Shown: positions 11,101 to 23,300 of the stretch, piece by piece
Numbering within the stretch: position 1 is the stretch's first letter
How the letters are laid out: the number at the start of each line of letters is the position of its first letter
DNA from: Yamagishiella unicocca
Lineage: Eukaryota > Chlorophyta > Chlorophyceae > Chlamydomonadales > Volvocaceae
Direction: 5' to 3'
DNA: 64,000 nt
Assembly: GCA_003116995.1 (NCBI GenBank)
Contig: BDSL01000028.1
Span: 806,001-870,000, forward strand
Notes under the pieces: model-generated
The model's input: the letters and a program-made list of their open reading frames with translations, nothing else
Databases searched by the model: none
Told to the model about the DNA's origin: nothing
Made by a program: the position numbers and the translations under genes

Positions 11101-14100
11101 TCTTCAGGCGCTGGGAACGGACGCGCGCAGGGCGCCATGAGGGGAGGTGTCGCGAGGTGGGCTCCGGCCCCAGCCTGGTGGTTCCGGAGCCCCGTCCCTC
11201 CTCCCGGGCCTTGTGCGCTGCGGGGAGCCTCCCAGCGGAGCCGCGCTACCCCCCCCCCCCACTCCGACGACCATGCGCCAACTATCCTGTCCCGTCGCGT
11301 GAAATGGATTTTACCACCCGCCAACTCCGAGGCCCCCCTCCCCGCCCGGCCCCCCGGCACCGCGTTCCTCAGGTCGGCTCCGTTAACAACACCTTTGGCA
11401 TCAAGGGTGTGGAGCAGCACTGCTCCTACTTCAAGTCCATCGAGGACGCGGGTCGCCTGCGCTCGCGGGTGTCCGAGTGCTTCGAGCGCGCAGCGCTGCC
11501 CGCCACACCGGATGAGGTGAGCCGGGATCGATCCGGGGTGTGGCTTGGTGCGCCCGTCCACACACAGCATACACATCACGATTGTGTGTATCGTGAGCTA
11601 AGCGGCACAATAAAATACTCGCACGATACACGCCGCCGCCGCTGCCGTTGGGAAGCCCCCCATATAGCCACATCGCGGTGTGCTACTGCGGCTTGGCGGG
11701 GGAGGAAGGGGAGGGGCGGGGTGGCTGCGGTGGGGTACAGGCAGACGGGAGCGTCCGGGGCTAATCCAATGAGGGGAGGGGAGGGGCTACTCCAAAATGA
11801 GGTGTGGGGAGGGGAGGGAAGGGGAGGGGAGGGGAGGGGCTGCCCCGATGAGGGGAGGGGAGGGACTAACCCAATGAGGGGGGGGGGGGCGACTTCCTGC
11901 TCCTCCCGCTTTTCGGTATGGAGGGAAGACGGCCACCTGTCCTCCGCCAGCCGTACGCCCCTCCTTCGCCGTCGCATGTCACGTTCCCGGCCCGCCCCAC
12001 CCGCCGCCCCACCGCCCTCCCAGGAGCGCAAGAAGCTGCTGACGTTCGTGGTTGTGGGGGGCGGCCCCACCGGTGTGGAGGTGGCGGCGGAGCTGTACGA
12101 CATGATCGAGGGCGACCTGGCCAAGCTGTACCCCAACATCGTCAAGGATGTGAGTGGGGGGCGGATGGGGGGTTTCGAGGGAGACCCGTGGATGCCAGAA
12201 AATGGTTTAGAACAGAGGTTTGGAGATGCATGCATGGGGGGTTGGGGGGGGGGGTTGCGGTTCCGGCCCCGTGCTGGTATGTGACGGGCTGATGGTATGA
12301 GGGCACAAGTGCAGCAACACCCGCTACGCAGCACACTGGGGTGCACCGGCGTACTATGGCGGGGAGCAGCGGCTTGGAGAGCGCTTGGGTGGGCAGCGGG
12401 GGGGCAGGCAGGGCAGGGCAATTATGGGTGGGAAGCGGGGGAGGGAGGCAGGGCGGGGTGTGGGGGATGGAGAGGATGGCCTCCGAATGGCGTCCACCAA
12501 GGAGGCAGGAGAGGTCCATGGGTCCAAGAGAGGTCTATGGGTCCGTGTCTCCGGCCGGCCGTACTGAGGTCGTACGTACCCAACCGCCCAACCGCCGCGA
12601 CAGGTTTCGATCCAGATCATCGAGCTCATGGACCACGTGCTGTCGACGTACGACCGCGCGATCTCGATCTACACCGCGGATCAGTTCAAGCGGGCAGGTG
12701 GGTGGGTGGGTGTCAATGTAACGTGCGCATGTTCTAAGACAGTACAGTGTCGTACCTTCGGCCTGCTGGTACCTACGACAGGACTCGGACCCCCCTAAAA
12801 AGGCTGCTTGTCGTACATCAGCACTCGCACCACCACAACAGAGCCCGCGTTTTCTTGGCGCCATGTGAACGCCACCGTGTACGACACATTGTACGACACA
12901 TTGCACGTTGCAAGTCGGTAGCGGCCGGTCCGCTTCAAGCAGTCCCCTTCCACGCGCCGACCCCCCTCCCCGCCGCAACCTCGACCCCCAACCCACCCCC
13001 AACCCACCCCCAACCCACCCCCAACCCACCCCCAACCCACCCCTACCAGGCATCAAGCTGGTCCTGAACAGCCGCGTCGCCTCCGTCGAGGACGGCTGCG
13101 TCAAGGTCGTCAACAAGGCCAACGAGATGACCGAAATCAAGTGAGTGCCGCCGACGAGAGGGCTGCGGCCGCCGTGGCCGTGGCTGCAGCCGGAAGTACC
13201 CACACCCTTCACGTCCCCTTCACGTTCCCTTCACGTCCCCTTCACGTTCCGTTCACGTCCCCTTCACATTCCCTTCACGTCCCCTTCACGTTCTCTTCAC
13301 GTTCCCTTCACATTGCAGTTGTAGTGCTGTGCCCCATCCCGCGCGGACGTCCGCGTAAGGATCGGATCCCGCCACCGTCTCATCACACATGTAGACCCCC
13401 GCACGCAACACGAGCCCGGGCCAGCTGCCCAGGTCGGTAATGTGGTAACACTGTAGCAGGATTTACGAGATGGTCGCCTCCTCCCCCTCCCGGCCCCTGC
13501 CTCGCTGTGCAGGTTCGGCTCGTGCGTGTGGGCCACCGGTATCGCCATGAACCCCCTCATCCGCATGCTGCAGGAGAAGCTGCCCGGGCAGTCGCACTTC
13601 AGGTGGGGGGGGGGCGGGCTGGGGCAGGGGCGGCTGGGGCAGGGGCGGCTGGGGCAGGGTCGCTACTCCGTGGGTGAGTTCTGCCCCTGTGCGACAACAC
13701 CCTCAACCCACTCGACTCCCTCCCCCTCCCAGCGCCAGCTACACTTTCCAGGTCGTAACCGGGTCTTTTCGCCACTCCCCCTCCCTCCGTCCCCCTCCCT
13801 GCCCCTCCCTCCCTTTCTATTGCTGTAATCCCCTCCCCCTCAGGTCCGTGATGACGGACGACTGCCTCCGCGTCAAGGGCAGCGACGGCAGCATCTGGGC
13901 GCTCGGGGACGCGTCCACCATCGACCAGCCCAAGGTAGCAGCGGCCCCGGCCGGAACGGCAGTCCGCACTGGCAGCCGCACTAGCAGCAGCAGCGGCCTA
14001 GCAGTCAGCACCTGACTAGCGGTGCAAGCAGCGACTAGGAATATCAAGTCCGTTGGACCCACCGGCAGGGCTGGACCGAACCTGGGGCACGCAATTCCCC

Positions 14101-15952
14101 CCCATACCCACACACACGTACACACTCCTTTTCCGACAAGTCGCGTCCCCTCCTTCTACCCTCCCCATCCTGTATGCACCAGCAACACCTCCCGTGTCGA
14201 GTAACCGGTTCCTTTCTGCCTCCCCCCCACATCTGTCCCGCCCCCGCCCCCCCCTGATGTCCCGCCCCCGCCCCCGGCCCCTCCCCGCAGGCCCTGGACT
14301 ACGCGGAGCAGCTGTTCGAGGCCGCCGACACCAACCGGGACGGCAAGCTGACGCTGGAGGAGCTCCGGCAGCTGCTGAACGACGCCAGCCGCGAGTTCAG
14401 CCACCTGGAGGAGCACTCGCGCTACTTCGAGAGGTGCGTCGCGACCTGCCTAACCCCCCCCCCGACCACCACCTTGTGGGTCGCGACCTGCCCCCCCGTC
14501 CGACCACCACCTTCACCGCCCCCGGTTTGTCGGCCTTGGACTCCCGGATCCTCTTATACCCCCCCACCCAACGGGTCTTCCTCGAACCCCCCACCTAACA
14601 CGCCCTACCCGGGTCTCTTCGCTTCCCTGTCCTCGTGGACACTGACTCACCCATGACGCCTCTGCCGCCTCTGTCGCTTCTGCCGCCTCTGTCGCTTCTG
14701 CCGCCTCTGTCGCTTCTGCCGCCTCTGCCGCCTCTGCTGCCTCTGTCGCTTCTGCCGCCTCTGTCGCCTCTGCTGCCTCTGTCGCTTCTGTTCGCCTCTG
14801 TCGCCTCTGCCGCATCCGCAGCCAAACTGGCATCCGCCGGTTCGGCGGGCTGGTCGCCAAGACGATCTCCAAGGGCAGCGGCTCCGCGCCCTCGCAGCAG
14901 CCCCTGGCGCCCCTCATCAGCGGCTCAACGGAGGTCACCCTGGAGCAGTTCCACGAGGTGCTCGACAAGATCGACAAGGGTGGGTGCGGGGGCGTGTGGG
15001 GCGGGTTTCGGAGCGCACCGAGGGCGGGGCGGGTCAGCTACGGCATCATCGACGATTATGTAACAAAGCAACACCATCTGAATGCCCTAAAACCATGAAC
15101 CTCCCCCTCTCCGCCCCGCTCGTGCGTTCCGTTCTTCCCGCAGGCCTTCGTGCGCTGCCCGCCACAGCACAGGTGGGTTGCGCGGGGTGGGGGGCGTCCT
15201 GTCCGGGGCATCGGGGGGTATCCCAGGGTATGGCGGGTTTTGCGCGGCCCATTTGACTCTAGCCTGCCCTTGTGGGCCGCCACAGAGGATTGCGGAAGTC
15301 GCCGACCTGTGCAACGTTTCCCGTTGTCGGCTAGTTTCACCGTTTTCGGCTGCACCTCCCTTCAATCCCCCTTGCAGGTGGCCAACCAGCAGGGTAAGTA
15401 CCTGGCCAAGGTGTTCTCGGGGACCCGCATCACCGGCAACCCCGAGTCGGACAAGGCGGTGGCGGAGAGCGTCAAGCCGTTCAGGTGGGGCGAGGCGACA
15501 AAAGGGGCGTGCAGGAGTGCTGTGAGTGCAGTGCCGTAGGTGCAGTGAGTGCAGTGCAGTGCAGTGCAACGGCACGTATACGGCCGCAGGATGGACGGAT
15601 GGGCTGGAGGCCAGGGAGGCGCCTTGCCACCCACGGCCTTACCCATTATCCGCACCTTTCCAGCTACCCTTTCCCTTCCTCCCTAAAACCCTATATCCTT
15701 TACCCCCCGCCCACAACCCCCTCGCCACCCCCGCTCCTCTGCAGGTACTTCCACAAGGGCTCCGCCGCCTACGTTGGCGGCGACAAGGCCGTGTTCGACC
15801 TGCCGCAGTTCGGGCCCCTCACCGGCACCGGCGCCGGCTTCGTGTGGAAGAGCTACGAGACGCTGTCGCAGTTTTCGTTCCGCAACCAGTGCTTGGTGGC
15901 GGCGGACTGGCTGCGAACCAAGGTCTTTGGCCGCGACATATCGCGCGTGTAA
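8119..15952 (+). CDS. Type II NAD(P)H dehydrogenase with EF-hand (NDA/NDB-like), 16 exons
   Basis: Single-polypeptide rotenone-insensitive NAD(P)H:quinone oxidoreductase. Exons: 8119-8310, 8379-8512, 8650-8742, 9172-9211, 10124-10252, 11373-11516, 12024-12149, 12604-12697, 13050-13140, 13513-13602, 13844-13934, 14291-14433, 14822-14979, 15144-15172, 15378-15484, 15745-15952. All junctions are GT-AG and in phase, giving about 622 residues. FAD-binding motif VVLGSGWG is at ~89-96 and NAD(P)H-binding VVVGGGPTG at ~253-261. A canonical EF-hand loop [12 protein letters not shown] lies at ~421-432, inserted before the conserved LPATAQ near the C-terminus. An EF-hand at this place is the plant NDB arrangement (Ca2+-responsive, mitochondrial). 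The first exon encodes an Arg/Ser/Ala-rich leader that looks like a transit peptide; it joins the core only if the 68-nt intron 8311-8378 is real, otherwise translation could start at 8415. The C-terminus ...GRDISRV resembles plant NDB ends. Assignment to a numbered paralogue is not possible by eye. Confidence 0.92.
8935..9165. repeat. 12-bp minisatellite in intron 3 of the NAD(P)H dehydrogenase gene
   Basis: About 18 copies of a CCCCCCTGCCTG-type unit, ending just before the acceptor at 9171. The repeat is open in several frames on both strands, so long ORFs through it are artefacts. Confidence 0.9.
9232..10035. repeat. 37-bp minisatellite filling intron 4 of the NAD(P)H dehydrogenase gene
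   Basis: About 20 imperfect copies of a unit built from CTCGCTCCTGCGGCCCCTCC plus CTGCGGCCCCTCGCCCC. Some copies are shortened. Both strands are free of stops over hundreds of codons because of composition only. Confidence 0.9.
11760..11890 (+). repeat. Purine-rich GGGGA repeat in an intron
   Basis: Runs of GAGGGGAGGGG, with at least four G4 tracts separated by single A residues at about 11799-11840, lie inside the intron 11517-12023 of the dehydrogenase gene. Confidence 0.8.
12976..13045. repeat. 11-bp tandem repeat in an intron
   Basis: About six copies of CCAACCCACCC directly upstream of the acceptor at 13049. It probably doubles as the polypyrimidine-rich part of the intron 12698-13049. 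Confidence 0.85.
13203..13317. repeat. 11-12-bp TTCACGTTCCC tandem repeat in an intron
   Basis: About ten imperfect copies (CCCTTCACGT and variants) in the intron 13141-13512 of the dehydrogenase gene. Confidence 0.8.
14655..14815. repeat. 9-bp TCTGCCGCC/TCTGTCGCT tandem repeat in an intron
   Basis: About 17 copies just upstream of the acceptor at 14821 in the dehydrogenase gene. They form a long pyrimidine-rich tract. Confidence 0.85.
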
Positions 15953-18900
15953 GGGTGCAAGGCAGCAAGCAGCAGCAGTGCCGGGGGTGCTGGAGGAGAG
16001 GGGGGAGACGGAGGGGGAGGAGTTGAGGAGGGGGAGTAGGTCCCACCCCGATTGGGGGAGGACTTTATGCCGCCGCCCGAGGGTGTTGTGGCGGCGGCTG
16101 GTTGGGGCGTAGCGCTCGCCGTGATGGTGGGGGTGGGGGTGGCACACGCAGGCCGTGGCGCAGCGCCGGCGCCGTGAGCGGCGGGGTGCATGCCATTGTG
16201 ACGTGCGATGCAAGTGTGACGGAAGTGTGAAGTGTGATGCAAGTGTGACAGAAGTGTCACGGAAGTGTGATGCAAGTGTGAGCAAACGGGAGCCCGGTCG
16301 CAGCACTGACTGGGTGGGGGGCAGCTGCAGAAGGGATGGCTGACTGAGTGAGTGACTGGTGGGGAGTGCTTCAAAGTTGGGACGAGAGCCGTACGCCCTC
16401 GTGGGTGGTGTGGGGGGATGCGGGGTCAGGACACTGCGTTGTGGTGCCTCACCTGATCGAGCCAGCGCACCGCATTCGCGAACTGCACTCTACCTCCAGG
16501 GCACACCGTGCTGAAGAATGCGGCGTAGAGAGGGACATCGCGAGTGAGTGAGTGAACGAGTGATACATTTGTGTGCTACTATTACTACTAAGAGATGCAG
16601 AGGAAGTGGAGGCGAGGAAGAGGAGCAGACGAGGAAGAGGAGGAGAGGCTGGGCAGTAGAGGAAGAGGAGCAGCGGGGAGGAACAAAGGAGGGAGGGGGG
16701 CAGCCGCCGCTGCTTCGCGCTGCGATGCTAGGCGGCAGCTGCAGGGCACACAGGCAGTGTACATCTTGTAGTTCGTTGCCGGCTGGTGGCTGCGGCACCG
16801 CACGGCTGCGGTGGCGTTTCACGGGCGGTGGCAGTGCCGCGGGTTGCTCCCGAGGAGGGGTCGCGCTGGTCCCCTGCCCTGGGTCCGGCGCCCGCCGCTG
16901 TTGTACCACGCGGCACCTTCGTTACCCCTGCCGTGCGCTGTCGTGGATTGCATCCTGTCCTGATTGCTTCGGAGCGCTTCGTACATACACGCGGCGGTGT
17001 GAGAGGTTGTGCTTTGAGCGCCTTGGGCGGTTGCGGCAGGGAAGGAAGGCACGTGGGGGGCAGCAGCAGCAGCTAGGCCGGCCTTTGCCTAAGGTGGAGG
17101 GCATCTCGGGGTTGCGCGGTTGAGGTTGCTTCCCTGCTTTTGACCTTGCCTTTGCGCGGATATGACGTTTGACTGGTCTCCGGCCTCGCCACTAACGCCC
17201 CAAAACGCAGCAGCCGACGCGACCTGACGCGAAGAGCGATTGATGAGCCGTCTCCAGCACGCTCTCAACAACCTGTTTCCTGCTTCGGGACATCTTCGCA
17301 CCGCACCTCGTACCCCCATCCTTGTCCGTAAACAATGTCGTTGACCCGGGATGGATCCCGGCTGTACAGCTCCCTAGCGCCCATTGATGCGGGGTGCCGT
17401 CGACACAGCGATTCCGCTTGAGGCTCTGGAGTGGGCCGGCGTTGGATGCGGGCTGTGCGGGTGTGTTGGTGTGTCGTCTTCACGGAGCGGTATGCGCGGC
17501 TACCCGGGTGCGTGCTGTGAACTTCCTCCGCCCATGGGAACCCATTTTTTAATGTACCTGACTATCGATGCCTAACACTGTCCTCTGTCCTCTGTTTGCA
17601 TTAGTAGTGGCCGCTATCACGGCTTGCCGCCGCTAGATTAGTGAGACAACTGGGTCGCGGAGCTGTTCTGCGAGGTTGGCCTTTCGGGCTGTGACACGCC
17701 GCGCTCCCCGCATTGTTGCGGCCCGGCAACTAACGGACCGAAGCACCAGAGTAGCGGACGAAGTGTGGCGGTGAGGTCCTGCTGGCGGAACGTGTCGCAT
17801 TGTTGTGTGGGCTATGTACGTGTTGTGGTGGGGCTGGCTGGAGAGGGGGCGCCGAGCGAGGAGTGGCCTTTGCGTTTGCTGAGCCGAGGTGCATCAAAGG
17901 GGAGCGGCGGGTCAGGGCAGTTCCGGTGGTCGGGAGTGTTGGACGGCGTGGAATGAGCTGCGGTCAACGAGGAGGCTGCGGGACCTGTTTTGGAGCTCTG
18001 TACGTGTAATGTGCCCCGCCTTGCTTACCTACTCAGCGTGCTTTCCATCCCCTAACTCCTGGAGTGCTAGCGAACGCTGCATCACGCCCACGGCGGCTCG
18101 CAGCAAAGGGTCGCGCTACCTGTTGTCGGGTGTAGCTGCACGAAGCGCGTTTTGCAAATGGGAATATGAAGTAAACAGACGCAGGCACAATCGGTTATCG
18201 TACATGAGCAGGATTCAGCTGAGCCACGCGATCACCGACCGCGTAGTACGGCTGCTGTGGGCAGCACCGCTTTGGTTTGCCGTGCACGTTACGGCGCAGG
18301 CGCGAGAAGACACCGTCGTGGGCTGAAGGCGCTCAGGCAGCTGCCGTCACTGCAAACAACTGTCGATTCGCTTAATTAAATAGATGTGGTGCACAGTAAG
18401 TGCCATTGCCGACCACTAACTAATCATTGCCGACCAATAAGTGCCGTTGCCCATGCATTGCCTGGCATTGCCGACCATTTAACTAATCTGTCCGGGCGTT
18501 TGGTCTCAACGAACGGCGACAAAATGCGAGCACCCTCAGTGTTGGCTTTTGGAAAGAAACGGCACCCTTACCTTTGATAACCTCCAAGTGGCTAGACAGC
18601 AAGCAACCTCCAAACGTACATGACCAAATTCTCCCCGACAGGCAGCCAGCTGAGGATCGCCAGTGTAGGGGGCGGCACGCGTCATCCGACCTGCCAGACC
18701 TGCATACATCTGCTTTGATATCTCTCTAATCGTGTCAGGAAGCACCACCGGCAGCTTCTTTAACCATCCTTTAGAATGGTATCAGGTCTGTCTGCCCACA
18801 TTTAGTTAGCTCAAACAAAGCCCGCAGTAGCTTGCTTACAATGTTGGCTTGGGTCCCACGTACGCAGTGCGTATAACAACAACTACTACATGGACGAAAA

Positions 18901-20332
18901 CAGCGCTCCCATGGTAAATGGGAGAAATCCTGCGAAATAAAAAGGTCCGATAGCGGTGGTGGGGTGGAGACGGGCCAAGCAAAGAATTATATGTACGCAA
19001 TCATCAAGCAAACACCCATCTCTGCATGTCCCGCTCGACATCCCTACATCTGCTGCTTGCGCCGCCTGCTGTGTTTAGTAATAAATAGCGTCGCGTTCTT
19101 TCGTCTCGTGAGTTGCTTCCCTACTTGCCATGCGGCGCCGTTCGAGCAAACGACGGGACCTCGGCATGGCCATTGGTGTGGGCGTCTGTACCCCCCCCTC
19201 CCCGCGCGCAAACGTACTGCTGCATACTGACAACCGCATGCATGCACGCTTGCCCCGCACCCGACCTTGCTGGCGTCTTGGTCCGTATGGTAGCGCTAGC
19301 TAGGTTAGCATCCACGGTCTATCCTTACGGTATCCGTGACTCCTCGCAGCTCTCAAGTTCACGACCACCAACAAAGCAACAAGCACACATCTAGAACCCA
19401 ATCCGCCTTCACAGAACCATCGATCCATCCAGCCAACAATTCTGCTGCCTGCCCGTACGGCGGGCATCCGTCGTCCCTGCCATTCCCTGCCTGCGCATTC
19501 ACAGATGACTGGCTACATACCACACAAACCGACCTAAACCCAACTGAGGAACGCTACCCAATAAAGGGCCTATCTAAAACATAATGTGTAGCGCACGCGC
19601 AACATTGTTAGTAGGGAAGAAGATGGAACCATAGGAAAGTAATAGCAAACAGCAGCTAGCCCCTCAGCACGCAGCGTGGGCATAAGATCTATCTATCGGG
19701 TGGGACGGCTCATCGCTACCTATCTCATACGCCCAAAGCAGCGCAGCCATACCGCCCAGCCAATACGCAGTTGCTGGCTAGCATATTCTAACTGCCGCAA
19801 AGTCCGTAATCTAGCCGACATGGATCCGACGTGGGTTGTGGAGGCGCCTACGACGCCTCAGTAGTTCGATATATATCGACTTACGTATGCAACGTATAGG
19901 ATAGCCGCAGTAGTAGTGCACGGCGTGCGTCGCGCGCCTGCTACTAACTGCGTCTGTACAAAAGGGCCAGCTTTGATCTTCGCCCAAGACCGTAGACATA
20001 GCTCACTTTGTTCAGCTTCGGTAACGTTCTACAGTGTTGAAGAGTATACCGGGCAGCAGTCCCTGGTTGAATCGAAGAAGTTGATCCTGTCGATCGGCAG
20101 GGGTCAGAAGGAAACGGTCAGCCTTAAGCACAAGCAATAATAAGTAGGATAGACCAAATAATAATAAAGACGTTGTATTTATGAAGTAAGCAACCCAAGC
20201 GACCATACACATTTTTGACAATTAAGTGACGCTCGCAATCGGTGTGCACCCGGCTGGCGTTCGTTTGCAGGTGCTGCTTGTCTTGACCTGGGGTTATCAA
20301 CATATTTACTAAGACCACTAAGACCAATAATA
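15953..20332. other. Intergenic region; may include a long 3' UTR of the dehydrogenase gene
   Basis: No ORF has family character. The first ~1.3 kb is GC-rich with simple repeats (GTGTGACGGAAGTGT-type at about 16196-16285). The first TGTAA-type polyadenylation motif I found downstream of the dehydrogenase stop is at 18005-18009, which would imply a very long 3' UTR; an unrecognised variant signal nearer the stop is equally possible. From about 17.3 kb the DNA becomes less GC-rich and shows no coding bias. Confidence 0.4.
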
Positions 20333-23300
20333 TTACCATAAATGGCCTGACATCGAACCAGCTACCGGTATGACCATCTGTGTATTGTAACAATCAAAGC
20401 TGTAAACGCACCAGCAGTTCCCGCTGTCCGCTGGCATACAGAAGCTCTGCAGGCTGGTAGTCCTGTCCAGCTCAAGGCAGATCAGGGCGCCGTTGGCCTG
20501 CTCCCGGCTCCACTTTAGCGGCGTGGCCTTGATCGTTTGGTCGCCCAGGGCTCCCCAGGTGGGGGAGATGAAGTTCATCGCCGGGGCGCCGGAGGGCCGC
20601 AGGCCGATGCCGACCACCCTGCGCCGAAGGTCCTCGTTGGCCCAGATCTCGGCCTTCGCGAGGATCGTGGTGTTGCCGCAAGCGCTCTGCGGCCACGCAA
20701 GCGAGTGTGTTTTCGGTGCAGACAAACAAAGACATATATGTGCACATGGTGTGGCGAATATTGTAACAATTAGCCCGATCGACACGCACAACTATTCAGC
20801 GCCTCGCCCGCTCCCAGCCGCTGCCGCGCTCCGTCCAGCTCCTTCCTCGTGCACTGCTGATGGGCCGCGCGATTCGCGCCGTGCCGTGGGGGTTGTTAGC
20901 TTGCCCTTGAATTTCTCGTCGCAGCGCGAGGTAAATTATAAAGATACACTTCATTACCGCTCATGCAACTGTTCGGCACCTGAGATTTCGTATTGATCGT
21001 TAGCACCGCCGGAGCTTTTGTTCCGTGAGTAGTACGTTTTACGAGTGCATCCATGGGAAGGATCGTTAACGGTACATCAAGGTACTGTAACTACTCAGTT
21101 ACTACATCAGGGTACATCCAATGATACCAGTAGTAGTTATGCAACCCGACCTCGCGCACTTACGGTTAGATTTGAAGGGGTGACCACATCGATGCGGAAG
21201 CAATACAGCTTCGTTAGGTTGGTCCTTCCGGCCATCTGGGACATGACAGGGCTGGCGGCGAAGGGTGTGGCGAGCCGCTTGGTAACACACCTGAAGGGCG
21301 GGAGAGACGCAGGGCAGGGAGGGAGCAAAGGTAAGAGGAGCGAGGCCGGGGCTCATCACTCCTAAGAAAACAATGTCACAATAGTAGGCATCACCATTCC
21401 TCGGGGACAGCAGCGATGGCGGGGTTGGACGCAGGTGAGAGACAAACAGAGTCATGAGAGACAAACAGAGTCACTAACGGCCTACAGTGGCCGGCCATCA
21501 CGTGCTCGCTAGCTAGCATACTCGTACGTGGGGACCTTTGCATCTTTAGCTGCTGCTTCGCTCCGGCTCTCGAGCAAGTGATGCAACTAACTGCTATAAT
21601 TACGTAAGCAAGGAACAGGCCACCGACGGTGTGCGATTGTGCGTACGAATGCGCTCGTACGTGCGTACGAATACGCTCGTACGTGCGTGCGACGAGCGAG
21701 GCCTTGCCTCCTGACTGCTTACTTGCACTTCGGAAAATCGATTGAAGGGGGCAAGCACTTGATCCTGTCTTCCGCTTCCAGGCAGCTCCTGGACGCGCTC
21801 TGCGTGCTGTCTCCATCTCCCGCCACCACCACCGCAACCGCGTAATTCAACAGCGACGCCGGGCAGTCCAACGAGCTACCCGTGACCAGTTGTCTCCAGA
21901 ATCCAACCTGGATCGAAATCCAGGCCTGCAGCATCGCCGCGGATTCTTCAGATTCAAATTCGAGGCACACTTTGATCAGGTCACCGCGGCATGCCGGCGC
22001 GAGCACCGCATCGGTCCACGATACTCCCATCGCTATCGATTGAAGCTTGATGTCATTGATGATGGCAGCCGTGATGGCATCGCACTGCTCGAGGCTGAAG
22101 CTGTATGGAAAGATGGGGGACTCCGGAACCAACTCCACGTAGACGCACACCGTGCAAGGAGTAGATGGACTGGGGGCAGGAGGCGACGGAGCAAGGGGTG
22201 AGGGCGGCTGTGGGCTGGGCGGGCTCGGTGATGGTGGGTGTGGGCTGGGTGGGCTGGGCGAAGGCGGCAGCGGGTTCGGTGGGCTGGGCTCTGGAGGTTG
22301 TGGGCTGGGCGGGCTGGGTGAGGGTGGGGGCGGGCTCGGACGGCTGGGCGACGGAGGTTGTGGCCTAGGTGGGCTGGGTGACGGTGGTTCGGGGCTGGGC
22401 GGGTTGACTGATGGCGGCGGTGGGCTGGGCGGACTGGGTGACGGCGGCAGTGGGCTGGGTGGTAAAGGCGATGGTGGCGGTGGGCTGGGTGACGGCGGCG
22501 GTGGGCTGGGCGGGCTGGGTGATGGCGGCGGTGGGCTAGGTGGTAAAGGCGATGGTGGCGGTGGGCTGGGTGACGGCGGCGGTGGGCCGGGCGGGCTGGG
22601 TGACGGCGGCGGTGGGCTGGGTGGTAAAGGCGATGGTGGCGGTGGGCTGGGTGACGGCGGCGGTGGGCTGGGCGGGCTGGGTGATGGCGGCGATGGGCTA
22701 GGTGGTAAAGGTGATGGTGGCGGTGGGCTGGGTGACGGCGGCGGTGGGCTGGGAGGGCTGGGTGACGGCGGCGGTGGGCTGGGTGGTAAAGGCGATGGTG
22801 GCGGTGGGCTGGGTGACGGCGGCGGTGGGCTGGGCGGGCTGGGTGATGGCGGCGGTGGGCTAGGTGGTAAAGGCGATGGTGGCGGTGGGCTGGGTGACGG
22901 CGGCGGTGGGCCGGGCGGGCTGGGTGACGGCGGCGGTGGGCTGGGTGGTAAAGGCGATGGTGGCGGTGGGCTGGGTGACGGCGGCGGTGGGCTGGGCGGG
23001 CTGGGTGATGGCGGCGGTGGGCTGGGTGGTAAAGGCGATGGTGGCGATGGGCTGGGTGATGGAGGCATAGGGCTGGGCGGTGAAGGCGATGGCGGTTGTG
23101 GGCTAGGTGGGCTGGGTGATGGTGGCGACGGGCTGGGCGGTGAAGGCGACGGTGGGGGCACGGGCAGCGGTGGCGGTTGACTTGGTTTTCGGGGAGGTGG
23201 CGACGGAGGTGGAGGTGGAGGAGATGGAGGCGGCGGCGGTGGGGGTGGCGGTGCTGGGGGTGGTGGCGGGGGGGGCGGAGGCGGAGGCGGTGGCAATGGG

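Noticed and set aside
16548..17123. Plus-strand ORF of 191 codons with an acidic EEEEQ stretch
   Set aside because: Composition-driven. It lies just downstream of the dehydrogenase stop, has no recognisable domain, and is probably 3' UTR or intergenic.
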